Positions 17,702-26,704 are shown, counted from the first letter of the stretch. The stretch: DNA of 64,000 nucleotides from Streptomyces sp. CB01580 (GCF_001905795.1 NZ_LIXJ01000003.1:372001-436000), one strand, 5' to 3'. Numbers and translations are program-made. The notes: generated by a model not told the origin, from the letters alone.

Positions 17702-19018
17702 TCAGCCGCTCTGGGGCAGCGCGCCGGACAGCTGGAGCAGTTCCACGAACGCGTCGATGCCCTCGGGTACCGGCCAGTCGGTGTCCCGCATCGACGCCAG
17801 GTCGACCGCAGCCCTGGCCGCCACATCGGGTACGCCCGCGTCCACGGCCTTCGCCAGCACCGCCCAGCCCGCCTCCCAGCGCTTCTGGGTGAGATCGCCC
17901 TGGACGGCCGCCACGATCGCGATGAGGAAGGCCAGCTGACGGTCGCCGCGCTCCGGCAGGGCGAACGCGTCGGGGTTGGCCAGCACCCGGTCCGGGTCGG
18001 GCAGATCGAGGTTCTCCAGGTACGACAGCAGCTCGATGCCCGCACCGTCGCCCACCGCCCCGGCCAGGGCGGCGGCGAGCGCCTCCCGCCCGGCGCCCGT
18101 CGCGTACCCGGTGGCGAGCAGCCGCAGTGCCATGTCCCAGGTACGCGGCGACGGCCAGGCCCGGCCCCGGCTCTCCGCGTCGGCGGGGATGTGGTGGACG
18201 AGACCGGGGCGCGCGGTGAGGAAGCCCGAGACCGCGCCGCGGGCCCGTGCCGCCGAACCCGGGACGCGGGCGGCGTCGACGACCGGGACCGTCACCTCGG
18301 GCCAGGTGCCGGCCATGCCGCGCGCCACCGTGCGCGGGTCGTGCGTCCAGTGCAGATGCACGAAGCGGTTGGCGAGCGGCGGGCTGAGGTGCCACCCGTC
18401 CGCCGCGCTCGACGGCGGGTTCGCCGCGGCCACGATACGCACCGAATCGGGCAACGTCAGGCTGCCCACCCGCCGTTCCAGCACGACGCGCAGCAACGCC
18501 GCCTGCACCGCGGGGGGAGCGGACGACAACTCGTCGAAGAACAGCAGCCCCCGGCCCGCGCGCGCCAGCCGTACCGCCCAGTCCGGCGGGGCCATCGGCA
18601 CCCCGGTCACGGCCGGGTCGTCACCGACGACGGGCAGCCCGGCGAAGTCGGACGGCTCGTGCACACTGGCGATGACCGTCTCCAGTCCGAGACCGAGCCC
18701 GGCGGCGAGCTGTTCCATGCCGGCCGACTTGCCGATACCCGGCTCGCCCCACAGCAGGACGGGCTGATTGGCCGTCACTGCCAATGCCAGTGCTTCGAGT
18801 TGAGGGTTGGTAGCGGCTTCCGTACGGGACGAGCGGAGCCGGCGGTTGAGCTCGTCGGCGGCGTCCAGCGGCCCCGGAGCGGCGGCCGGAGACGACGGTT
18901 CGGGCGGCTCCGTGGGTCCGGCGGGCGGTGACGGCATCACGGGCGGACGCCCCGCCGGGGCGGCGGGGGAGGGCGTCGCGGGAGACTGCCCCGCGGCGCC
19001 ACGGGCGACGGTGCTCAC
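17702..19018 (-). CDS. MoxR-type AAA+ ATPase
   Basis: This 438-aa AAA+ ATPase has a Pro/Ala/Ser-rich N-terminal tail of about 60 residues. Walker A is LLWGEPGIGKSAG, Walker B is GLLFFDELSS and sensor 1 is VAAANPPSS. A C-terminal lid (SPRTWDMALRLLATGYATG) follows. MoxR-like ATPases act with VWA proteins to remodel or activate targets, and one follows directly here. GTG 19018 overlaps the stop of the ankyrin gene (GTGA), so translation is coupled. Confidence 0.9.
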   Translation of the reverse strand: MSTVARGAAGQSPATPSPAAPAGRPPVMPSPPAGPTEPPEPSSPAAAPGPLDAADELNRRLRSSRTEAATNPQLEALALAVTANQPVLLWGEPGIGKSAGMEQLAAGLGLGLETVIASVHEPSDFAGLPVVGDDPAVTGVPMAPPDWAVRLARAGRGLLFFDELSSAPPAVQAALLRVVLERRVGSLTLPDSVRIVAAANPPSSAADGWHLSPPLANRFVHLHWTHDPRTVARGMAGTWPEVTVPVVDAARVPGSAARARGAVSGFLTARPGLVHHIPADAESRGRAWPSPRTWDMALRLLATGYATGAGREALAAALAGAVGDGAGIELLSYLENLDLPDPDRVLANPDAFALPERGDRQLAFLIAIVAAVQGDLTQKRWEAGWAVLAKAVDAGVPDVAARAAVDLASMRDTDWPVPEGIDAFVELLQLSGALPQSG

Positions 19019-20805
19019 TCGTCCTCGTCCTCGCTCTCGTACTCCTCCCGCTCCTCCTGCCACTCGTCCCACCACTCGGCACCGATGCCCGGGTGCTCCT
19101 TCTCCACCCGTTCCCGGAGGAACTGCAGGTCCGTCCGGCGGTACATGCGGATCAGCTGGGCCAGCGAGAGCTCCATCTGGTCGGTGACGTCGATCCGCGC
19201 CCCGGCCTCGACCAGCGCCTTCACCAGCTCCGCCGATCCCCGGTCGGCCACCGCCACGCAGAGCGGGGTGCGCTCCCGGTGGTCCGGCGCCTCCAGATCG
19301 AGACCGGCGTCCAGCAGCCGGGGCAGCAGCGGCTGGTGGTCCAGGAAGTGCAGTACATGGAGCAGGCTGCGCCGGCCGGCGTCCCGCACCCGGGGATCCA
19401 CGCCCGCGTCCAGCAGCTCCAGCACCCCCGGGGTGTCGCCGTGCTGGGCGCGCAGGAAGAGGTCCCGTCGCTGGGCCCGCAGGGCCTTGGGGAGCCGGCC
19501 GGTGCCGGTGGTGCAGGAGTGCTCCACCGCGAAGCATCCGGTGACCGCGCCGCCGAAAGCACGCAGCGCGTTCTCGCGCTGCTGCTCCTGCACGCTGTGC
19601 GGGGTGGCGAGCCTGCCGTCCCGGAAGGCGACCTCGTGCCATTCCCCGCGGCACCGCACGCGTACCGGCGCGGGTGGCGTCGGCCCCGGTGGACCGGCCG
19701 GCTCCGTACCGGGGAACACGACACCGGGGAACAGGGCCTCCGCGACCAGCGGATGCAACTGAGAGGGAGTCAGCGCACCGGTCCGCAGCAGGTCGATATC
19801 AGGCAGCCGCCGCCAGTACGCCGGAGGGAGGAAGGGCGCGTCGGCGGCCGCGTCCCGTCCGACGAGCCTGATCCGCAGCCGTCCGTCGCCGTGGTCCCCC
19901 GCGAGCTCCAGCAGGATGCGGGCGTACCAGTCGCCGCTGATCTGGAGGCGGTCCGTCCCGTACAGATCGGCGAACCGTCGGGCCTCCGTCTCCAGGCGGG
20001 CGACGTCCAGGGCCAGCCGTCCCAGGACCGACTCCGGCTCCGCCCGGTGCCAGGACGGCGTGTCCGGCTCGGTCGAGTCCAGCTCGATCCCCGCCGCCGC
20101 GAGGGAGTCGGTGACCCGCCCCCGTTGGTGGAGTAGCGTCACCCATTCGGCGTGGGCCACCGGGTCGGCCCTTCCGGGGTCCGTGCCGGGCAGTTCGTCC
20201 GCCCCGAGCGGCGTGCCGTCGGCGCGGAGGAACGGCGACCGTTCCGCACCGCCGACGCGGGCGCGCAGTTCACCGGTGTGCCGCGCGTCCCACAGGTACC
20301 GGCAGGCCCGCCAGTCCATGACCCCGGGGCGGAAGGTACGGGAGCCGCCGCCGAGCCGCACCGCCCCGAACCGGAGCGAGATCCGCTGCGGACCCTCGAC
20401 CATCGGGGGAGTGCGCAGATGGAGGTACGGGACGTCCGCGTCGGGCGCACCCTCCACGGCACCGTAGCCCGCCAGGACGACGGTCAGGTCGGCGGCGAGC
20501 GTCGAGCGTCCGCCCAGCACGCGCGGCAGGTGCCAGCGCACCAGGTCCGGCACCAGATGGCGCAGATCCTCGCCGAGCGCCGCGGCCACGTCGGGACCGT
20601 GCGCCGAGGCGACCTCCGACAGGTCGAAGGCCACGTCGAACAGGGCCGTCGCGCAGGCCCTCCGCCAGTCACCGGCCGCGCGCCGCTCGGCGGACGCCCC
20701 GATCATCCAGCGGGGCACCGCGTACCGGCGCACCTGCCGCAGGCTCGCCGTCTCCTCCGGATCGAAGAACTGCGTCCCCGCGTCCTGCTCCGCCTTCGGG
20801 CTCAT
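19015..20805 (-). CDS. large protein with C-terminal ankyrin repeats
   Basis: This is a 596-aa cytoplasmic protein. Residues 1-420 are not recognised (no catalytic motif seen). Residues about 440-560 hold three to four ankyrin repeats: RDLFLRAQHGDTPGVLELLDAG, GRRSLLHVLHFLDHQPLLPRLLDAG and TPLCVAVADRGSAELVKALVEAG. The end is very acidic (EEREEYESEDEDE). ATG 20805 overlaps the stop of the LRR gene (ATGA), and its own stop overlaps the AAA start. It may be the target-recognition or adaptor subunit of the operon; that is inference. Confidence 0.85.
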   Translation of the reverse strand: MSPKAEQDAGTQFFDPEETASLRQVRRYAVPRWMIGASAERRAAGDWRRACATALFDVAFDLSEVASAHGPDVAAALGEDLRHLVPDLVRWHLPRVLGGRSTLAADLTVVLAGYGAVEGAPDADVPYLHLRTPPMVEGPQRISLRFGAVRLGGGSRTFRPGVMDWRACRYLWDARHTGELRARVGGAERSPFLRADGTPLGADELPGTDPGRADPVAHAEWVTLLHQRGRVTDSLAAAGIELDSTEPDTPSWHRAEPESVLGRLALDVARLETEARRFADLYGTDRLQISGDWYARILLELAGDHGDGRLRIRLVGRDAAADAPFLPPAYWRRLPDIDLLRTGALTPSQLHPLVAEALFPGVVFPGTEPAGPPGPTPPAPVRVRCRGEWHEVAFRDGRLATPHSVQEQQRENALRAFGGAVTGCFAVEHSCTTGTGRLPKALRAQRRDLFLRAQHGDTPGVLELLDAGVDPRVRDAGRRSLLHVLHFLDHQPLLPRLLDAGLDLEAPDHRERTPLCVAVADRGSAELVKALVEAGARIDVTDQMELSLAQLIRMYRRTDLQFLRERVEKEHPGIGAEWWDEWQEEREEYESEDEDE

Positions 20806-22019
20806 CGGTAGACGCTCCTGACTGCGAGTAGGTCCGTGTGGGCGCCGCGGTCCGGGCGCAGCCGCGCCGCGAAGGAACGCTTCACCCGGCGGGGCAGACC
20901 GGGGCCCAGCCCCACGTACTCCAGGGAGGACCGGGAGTCGACGGCGGCCAGCAGGGTCTTCGCGCCCCGCCCGGTGAGCCCGGTGTGGCGCAGCTCCAGC
21001 CGTCGCAGCGGACTGCCGTGCAGCGCCCCGGCCAACGCGTCGGCGCCGGCGTCACCGGTGAGGTTGGAGCTGGCCCCCAGGGTCCGCTCGGACAGCGGAC
21101 GGCCCAGATCGAGCGCCTCGATCCCGTCGAGCGCGTCGGCCAGGGCGCGCGCCCCGTCGGGCCCGATCCCGTTGCCGCCGAGGCCGAGCCGGACGGGCCG
21201 GGCGGGGTCGGCGGCGGCAGCGAGCACGGCGGTACCGGTGTCACCGAGGTGGTTGGACGGCAGGTACAGCTCCCGCACCCCCGCGTCCCGGATCAGGGCG
21301 GCGAGCAGCGGCGCGGCGTCGGGGCCGAGCCCGTTGCCGCCGAGGAACAACCGTTCGACCGGTCGGGGCCGTTCGGCGAGTACGGACAGGAGCGCGCCGA
21401 GGCCCTGCGTGGAGAGCCCGGTGTTGACCAGGTCCAGGGTGCGCAGCGCGGTGTTGCGGCGCAGCATCGCCGCGAGCGCCCGGACACCGGCGTCGCCCAC
21501 GGGGTTGCGCTTCAGCCACAGCGCCCGCACGGTGTCGTCCCCGGCGAGCGCGTCGGCGAGCGCCGAGGCCCCGTCGGCTCCGATCCGGTTGCAGCCGAGG
21601 TAGACGGTGCGCAGGCCGTGCCCGTCGGCCGCGAGCGCGTCGGCGACGGCCCGCGCCCCCTCGGCGCCCAGCGAGTTGGTACCGAGCAGCACATGCGCGG
21701 CGTGCGGGGACCGCGCGGCGGCGGGCATCACCCGGGCCGCACCCGCCGCACCGAGCCCCTGCTTGCACAGATCGACCCGCCCGTCCGCCCGCAAGGAACC
21801 GAGCGCGAAGGTCTCGTCCGCCTCGACCGGACGCGCCGAGACCAGTCGCTCGAGCAACGGATCCAGCAGTGCCGGGTCGGCGAGCGGAATATCCGGGTGC
21901 TCGATCGCGGGACAGCGCACGGGCATCGGCTGCAACATCACTACTCCCAGGTCCCCGTCGGCACCCGGTCCGGAGGGGGCGACCGGGGTCTCCGCCCGCT
22001 CGGGACGAACCGACGCCAT
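20802..22019 (-). CDS. leucine-rich-repeat protein (RNase-inhibitor type)
   Basis: This 405-aa protein is made largely of 9-10 leucine-rich repeats of about 28 residues, of the cysteine-free ribonuclease-inhibitor-like form. Examples are LRTVYLGCNRIGADGASALADAL, VERLFLGGNGLGPDAAPLLAALI and LGLGGNGIGPDGARALADAL. No signal peptide or membrane segment is seen, so it is cytoplasmic. ATG 22019 follows GGAGCGGAG; a longer in-frame start (22046) would enter the tRNA gene. It is the first gene of the four-gene operon, with ATGA overlap to the ankyrin gene, and starts 22 bp from the tRNA 3' end. Confidence 0.88.
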   Translation of the reverse strand: MASVRPERAETPVAPSGPGADGDLGVVMLQPMPVRCPAIEHPDIPLADPALLDPLLERLVSARPVEADETFALGSLRADGRVDLCKQGLGAAGAARVMPAAARSPHAAHVLLGTNSLGAEGARAVADALAADGHGLRTVYLGCNRIGADGASALADALAGDDTVRALWLKRNPVGDAGVRALAAMLRRNTALRTLDLVNTGLSTQGLGALLSVLAERPRPVERLFLGGNGLGPDAAPLLAALIRDAGVRELYLPSNHLGDTGTAVLAAAADPARPVRLGLGGNGIGPDGARALADALDGIEALDLGRPLSERTLGASSNLTGDAGADALAGALHGSPLRRLELRHTGLTGRGAKTLLAAVDSRSSLEYVGLGPGLPRRVKRSFAARLRPDRGAHTDLLAVRSVYR

Positions 22020-22040
22020 CGACTCCGCTCCACGAAAAGG

Positions 22041-22116
22041 TGGCAAGGCCGGTCGGATTCGAACCGACGTCCTCCAGCTCGATGCTAGGGCGCGACGACC
22101 TCTGCGCTACAGCCTT
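22041..22116 (-). tRNA. unusual tRNA, identity undetermined
   Basis: Read on the minus strand it folds as a tRNA of 76 nt with encoded CCA. The acceptor AAGGCTG pairs with CGGCCTT; U8-A9 follow; the D-stem is GCGC/GCGC with GG in the loop; the T-arm is GTCGG-TTCGAAT-CCGAC; the discriminator is G. The anticodon arm is odd. CTAGC/GCTGG pairs over 5 bp but leaves a 5-nt loop (ATCGA) instead of 7. A 7-nt reading would place TCG in the anticodon but with A at position 33 and a mismatched stem. It may be a pseudo-tRNA or a nonstandard tRNA. The four leader bases TGGC can also pair with the 3' GCCA. Confidence 0.7.
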
Positions 22117-22284
22117 GCCAAGCGTGATCATAGCCACCGCCGAGCCGAATTCGCACATCTGTCCTGTACTTGGTGCCGGCACCTGCTCAAGCGTGGGCCG
22201 CGCACGGGCTCGACCGGCCGTCGGGCCGCCACCTGTCGTCCGCTGTCGTCGCCCCTCGTGCGGTGCCCGGCGCGCACCCCCAAA

Positions 22285-22326
22285 TGGTCTGCACCTATTG
22301 ACGGCTTGGTCCAGACCTCTTAGTTT
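22285..22326 (+). promoter_or_regulatory. chitinase promoter with paired 12-bp direct repeats
   Basis: TGGTCTGCACCT (22285-22296) and TGGTCCAGACCT (22307-22318) are direct repeats 22 bp apart. They flank and overlap a promoter: -35 TTGACG (22298-22303) and -10 near TAGTTT (22321-22326), spacing 17. This is the arrangement known for Streptomyces chitinase genes (chitin induction, glucose repression). It also resembles the DasR box ACTGGTCTAGACCACT. Confidence 0.8.
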
Positions 22327-22408
22327 CCCCCGTGCTCCATGGCACCAGGTACGCCTCCGCTCCCCTTCAGGACCGCCTCACCGGTCCCTGTTCCAAGGGA
22401 GATACACC

Positions 22409-24697
22409 ATGTTCGAGCACCTGACCTCCAGAGGGAGGACGGTGACCGCCGCGGTCGCCGTCCTCGGACTCCTCCTCGCGCTGCTGTCGTTGCAGGCCGC
22501 CCCCGCGCACGCGGCGGGCAGGCTGACGGCCACCTTCACCTCCGCCGACAACGGCTCGTGGTGGAAGGGGACGTACGTCCTGCACAACGACACCGACACC
22601 GCCGTCACCGGCTGGAGTCTCGAATTCGACCTGCCGGCTGGCGTCACGATCGACACCTCGTACAACGGCACCGTCACCAGCCGGGGCAGCCACGTCACCG
22701 CGGGCAACGCCCACTACAACGGCACGGTCGCCGCGCACGGCACGACCGAGCCGTACAGCTTCTGGTTCGTGGCCAAGGGCCCGGTCTCCGCGCCGACCGG
22801 ATGCCGGATCAACGGCGACAAGTGCGACGGGTCACCGGACGTGCCCCCGGGCGCCCCCGGCGGGCTGAAGCAGACGGACGTCACCGCCCGCACCGCGTCG
22901 CTGTCCTGGACGGCTGCGGCGGCGGGCGACTTCCCCGTGGCGTCGTACGACGTCCTGGCAGGCGGCAAGGTGGTCGGCACCGCGACGGCGACGACCAGCA
23001 CCACCGTCACCGGGCTCACCCCCGCCACCGCCTACTCCTTCACCGTCCGGGCCCGCGACACCCGCGGCAACACCTCCGCCGAGAGTGCCCCGCTGGCCGT
23101 CACCACCGTCGACCCGGCCACCGACACCTCCCCGCCGACGGCTCCGGGCTCGCTGCGCTCCACCGCGGCCGACTCCTCCTCCGTGACCCTGGCGTGGACC
23201 GCGTCGACCGACGACCAGCGGGTCGCCGCCTACGACGTCCACCGGGGCGGCGAACTCGCCACCACCGTCTCCGGCACCACGACCACGGCCACCATCGGCG
23301 GGCTCTCGCCCTCGACCTCGTACACCTTCACCGTCAAGGCCCGTGACGCCGCCGACAACGCCTGCCCGGCCAGCAACACCCTCACGGTGAAGACCGACGA
23401 CATCGTCGGCAAGGGCAAGTACGCCAAGGTCGGCTACTTCGTCCAGTGGGGCATCTACGGCCGCCCGTACTTCGTCAAGAACCTCCACGACTCCGGCGCC
23501 GCGGACAAGCTCGACATCATCAACTACTCGTTCGCCAACATCGATCCCACCAACCTCACCTGCCTGAACGGTGTCACCAAGGGCACCACCGCCGATCCCC
23601 AGGACCCCGACCAGGGCACCGGAGCCGGGGACGCCGACGCCGACTACGGCCGCCCGTTCAGCGCCGCCCAGTCCGTCGACGGTGTCGCGGACGACGGATG
23701 GGCCAAACTGCGGGGCAACTTCAACCAGTTGAAGAAGCTGAAGAAGCTCCATCCGAACCTCAGGATCGTGGTCTCGCTCGGGGGATGGACGTACTCGAAG
23801 TACTTCTCCGACGTGGCGGCCACCGACGCCTCCCGCAAGAAGTTCGTCTCCTCCTGCGTCGACATGTATCTGAAGGGCAACCTGCCCGACTACAACGGCG
23901 CCGGCGGCCCGGGCGCGGCCGCCGGGATCTTCGACGGCTTCGACATCGACTGGGAATGGCCGGGCACCGGCACCGGACACCCGGGCAACCATTACGCGCC
24001 CGACGACAAGGCCAACCTGACGCTGCTGCTCGCCGAGTTCCGCAGGCAGATGGACGCCCTCGGCGGCGGCCACCGGCTCCTCACCGCCTTCACGCCCGCC
24101 GACCCGCAGAAGATCGGCGAGGGCTGGGAGCTGGACAAGGTCTTCGACTCCCTCGACGTCGCCAACGTCCAGGGCTACGACTTCCACGGCTCCGGCAGCG
24201 ACAACTCCTGGGAACCGAACCGCACCGGCCACCAGGCCAACCTCTACACCGACGAGCAGGACCCGTACGACTTCCACTTCAGCGCCGACGCCGCGATCAA
24301 GGCGTACACGGACGCGGGAGTCGAACCCCGCAAACTGACCCTCGGCATCCCCTTCTACGGGCGCGGCTGGCAGGGCGTCACGGACGGCGGGGTCGCGGGC
24401 GAATGGCAGTCCGCGGGTGGTGCGGCCCCCGGCCAGTTCGCGGAGGAGGCCGGAACGCGCGGCTACGCCAACCTCATCGGCGCCTACCCGACGATGACGG
24501 TCCATCACGACGAGCAGTCGATCTCCACGTACGGCTACACCGGCAGCCAGTGGTGGTCCTTCGACGACACCTGGTCCATCGGCAAGAAGACCGCGTACGT
24601 CAAGGACAAGGATCTGCTGGGCGTCATGATCTGGGAGATGTCCGGCGACACCCCGCAGGGCACGCTGCTCAACGCCGTCGACTCCGGGCTGAAGTAG
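22409..24697 (+). CDS. secreted GH18 chitinase with carbohydrate-binding and Fn3 domains
   Basis: This 762-aa exoenzyme hydrolyses chitin. The signal peptide (1-36, cleaved near AHA-AG) is followed by a CBM2-like cellulose/chitin-binding module (about 37-135, ending CRINGDKC). Two fibronectin III domains follow (about 148-235 and 243-331), then a GH18 barrel (about 340-762). The catalytic motif DGFDIDWEW covers residues 509-517 with Glu516 as acid. SLGGWTYSK is the second GH18 signature. ATG 22409 follows AAGGGAG. The gene is monocistronic, with a direct-repeat promoter upstream and a hairpin terminator downstream. Confidence 0.95.
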   Translation: MFEHLTSRGRTVTAAVAVLGLLLALLSLQAAPAHAAGRLTATFTSADNGSWWKGTYVLHNDTDTAVTGWSLEFDLPAGVTIDTSYNGTVTSRGSHVTAGNAHYNGTVAAHGTTEPYSFWFVAKGPVSAPTGCRINGDKCDGSPDVPPGAPGGLKQTDVTARTASLSWTAAAAGDFPVASYDVLAGGKVVGTATATTSTTVTGLTPATAYSFTVRARDTRGNTSAESAPLAVTTVDPATDTSPPTAPGSLRSTAADSSSVTLAWTASTDDQRVAAYDVHRGGELATTVSGTTTTATIGGLSPSTSYTFTVKARDAADNACPASNTLTVKTDDIVGKGKYAKVGYFVQWGIYGRPYFVKNLHDSGAADKLDIINYSFANIDPTNLTCLNGVTKGTTADPQDPDQGTGAGDADADYGRPFSAAQSVDGVADDGWAKLRGNFNQLKKLKKLHPNLRIVVSLGGWTYSKYFSDVAATDASRKKFVSSCVDMYLKGNLPDYNGAGGPGAAAGIFDGFDIDWEWPGTGTGHPGNHYAPDDKANLTLLLAEFRRQMDALGGGHRLLTAFTPADPQKIGEGWELDKVFDSLDVANVQGYDFHGSGSDNSWEPNRTGHQANLYTDEQDPYDFHFSADAAIKAYTDAGVEPRKLTLGIPFYGRGWQGVTDGGVAGEWQSAGGAAPGQFAEEAGTRGYANLIGAYPTMTVHHDEQSISTYGYTGSQWWSFDDTWSIGKKTAYVKDKDLLGVMIWEMSGDTPQGTLLNAVDSGLK

Positions 24698-24710
24698 CGG
24701 ACGTACGCGA

Positions 24711-24753
24711 CACGGACTCCCGGATCCGACGGGCTCCGGGAGACCGGTCCGTG
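24711..24753. terminator. terminator hairpin after chitinase
   Basis: Nested inverted repeats CACGGA...TCCGTG (24711-24716 and 24748-24753) and CTCCCGGA...TCCGGGAG (24717-24724 and 24735-24742) lie between the convergent chitinase and malate synthase genes. Confidence 0.7.
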
Positions 24754-24798
24754 CCCACCGCCCGAGCCGCCGGAGAAACGGCGGCGCGGGCGGCGGGC

Positions 24799-26418
24799 TC
24801 AGCGCAGCCGCTCGTACGCGGGTAGGGTCAGGAAGTCCGCGTAGTCCTGGTCCAGGGCGACCTGGAGCAGCAGGTCGTGGGCCTGCTGCCACTGCCCGGC
24901 GGTGAACGCCTCGTCGCCGATCTCGGCGCGGATCGCGGCGAGTTCCTCGGCGGCGACCTCGCGGGCCAGCCCGGCCGTGGCCCGCTCGCCGTTCTCGAAG
25001 ACCACGCCCGCGTTGATCCACTGCCAGATCTGCGAGCGCGAGATCTCCGCGGTGGCCGCGTCCTCCATCAGGTTGAAGATGGCGACCGCGCCCAGGCCGC
25101 GCAGCCACGCCTCGATGTAGCGGATGCCGACCGCGACGGCATTGCGCAGGCCGTCGTAGGTGGGCCTGGCGTCCAGGGTGCCGATGGCGATCAGATCGCC
25201 CGCGGCCACCGACACGTCCTCGCGCAGCCGGTCCTTCTGGTTCGGCCTTTCGCCGAGGACCGCGTCGAAGGAGGCCATGGCGATCGGGACCAGGTCCGGA
25301 TGGGCGACCCAGGAGCCGTCGAAGCCGTCGCGGGCCTCGCGGTCCTTGTCCGCCTTGACCTTCTCGAAGGCCACCTTGTTGACCTCCGCGTCCCGGCGCG
25401 ACGGAATGAACGCCGCCATGCCGCCGATGGCGTGCGCACCGCGCTTGTGGCAGGTGCGGACGAGCAGTTCGGTGTACGCGCGCATGAACGGGGCCGTCAT
25501 CGTGACCGCGTTGCGGTCGGGGAGGACGAACCCGGCCCCGCCGTCACGGAAGTTCTTGACGATGGAGAACAGGTAGTCCCAACGGCCCGCGTTCAGCCCG
25601 GACGCGTGGTCGCGCAGCTCGTACAGGATCTCCTCCATCTCGTACGCGGCGGTGATCGTCTCGATGAGGACGGTGGCGCGGACCGTGCCCTGCGGGATGC
25701 CGACGTGGTCCTGGGCGAAGACGAAGACGTCGTTCCAGAGGCGCGCCTCCAGATGGGACTCCGTCTTCGGGAGGTAGAAGTACGGACCCTTGCCGAGGTC
25801 GACGAGGCGCCGGGCGTTGTGGAAGAAGTAGAGGCCGAAGTCGACCAGAGCGCCCGGCACCGGGGTGCCGTCCAGCTGGAGGTGACGCTCGCTCAGATGC
25901 CAGCCGCGCGGACGGGTGACGACGGTGGCGAGTTCGTCGGCGGGCCTCAGCGCGTACGACCTGCCGGTCCTCGGGTCCGTGAAGTCGATGGAACGGGTGT
26001 AGGCGTCGATCAGATTGAGCTGGCCGAGGATCACGTTCTCCCACGTCGGGGCGGACGCGTCCTCGAAGTCCGCGAGCCAGACCCGGGCGCCGGAATTCAG
26101 GGCGTTGATGGTCATCTTGCGGTCGGTCGGACCGGTGATCTCCACACGGCGGTCCTCCAGCGCGGCGGGGGCCGGCGCGACCCGCCAGGTGTCGTCCCCG
26201 CGGATCGCCGCCGTCTCGGGCAGGAAGTCCAGCGTGGAGGTGCGGGCGATCTCGGCCCGGCGCTCGGCGCGGCGTGCGAGCAACTCGTCGCGGCGGGGCG
26301 TGAACCGGCGGTGCAGCTCGGCCACGAACGCGAGGGCCGCGTCGGTCAGGACCTCGTCCTGCCTGGGCAGGGGCTCGGCATCGACGATGGCCAGCGGTGA
26401 CGGCGCTGGTGCGGACAT
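24799..26418 (-). CDS. aceB: malate synthase A
   Basis: This 539-aa enzyme makes malate from glyoxylate and acetyl-CoA. Conserved stretches are WLADFEDASAPTWENVI, HASGLNAGRWDYLFSIVKNF (the malate synthase signature) and TCHKRGAHAIGGMAAFIPSR. IFNLMEDAATAEISRSQIWQW is the C-terminal catalytic-aspartate region. Length fits the A isoform (about 530). ATG 26418 opens MSAPAPSPLAIV. Its position next to allantoin genes, and the operator it shares with them, suggest it removes glyoxylate from purine breakdown rather than serving only the glyoxylate shunt. Confidence 0.95.
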   Translation of the reverse strand: MSAPAPSPLAIVDAEPLPRQDEVLTDAALAFVAELHRRFTPRRDELLARRAERRAEIARTSTLDFLPETAAIRGDDTWRVAPAPAALEDRRVEITGPTDRKMTINALNSGARVWLADFEDASAPTWENVILGQLNLIDAYTRSIDFTDPRTGRSYALRPADELATVVTRPRGWHLSERHLQLDGTPVPGALVDFGLYFFHNARRLVDLGKGPYFYLPKTESHLEARLWNDVFVFAQDHVGIPQGTVRATVLIETITAAYEMEEILYELRDHASGLNAGRWDYLFSIVKNFRDGGAGFVLPDRNAVTMTAPFMRAYTELLVRTCHKRGAHAIGGMAAFIPSRRDAEVNKVAFEKVKADKDREARDGFDGSWVAHPDLVPIAMASFDAVLGERPNQKDRLREDVSVAAGDLIAIGTLDARPTYDGLRNAVAVGIRYIEAWLRGLGAVAIFNLMEDAATAEISRSQIWQWINAGVVFENGERATAGLAREVAAEELAAIRAEIGDEAFTAGQWQQAHDLLLQVALDQDYADFLTLPAYERLR

Positions 26419-26552
26419 GAGCTGTCACTCCTTCGGCAGGCGGTGCGGACGGCCCTCACGGTCGCCGGTCGGCCGGCACGGCACGGCGTGCCTGGGCTCC
26501 GGGACGTGGGTGCGGATGGCCGTCTGGGATGCAGAGGCTTTCTGATCTGTGG

Positions 26553-26593
26553 ATATTAGTTTTCTCATGGTGGAAGTTCAATGGCTTGTTGAC
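26553..26593 (-). promoter_or_regulatory. aceB promoter and shared operator
   Basis: On the minus strand, -35 TTGAAC (26581-26576) and -10 TAATAT (26558-26553) are separated by exactly 17 bp, a near-consensus promoter. The plus-strand repeat TTCAAT-GGCTT-GTTGAC (26577-26593) overlaps the -35 box. It matches the operators before uraD and allB. Confidence 0.75.
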
Positions 26594-26704
26594 GTCGAGA
26601 TTCTCCGGGTCGACAGAAGACGCCGGGCGGTGGCGCGGAGTGCCGCCGTCGCCCGGTCCCTCACGCCTCGGGGTTCACTTCTCGTGTGCCTCGGGGCCGA
26701 TTCC

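Noticed and set aside
16489..22116. Genomic island integrated at the unusual tRNA
   Set aside because: The LRR operon abuts the tRNA 3' end, but I found no second copy of the tRNA 3' sequence on the far side, no integrase, and no clear composition change.
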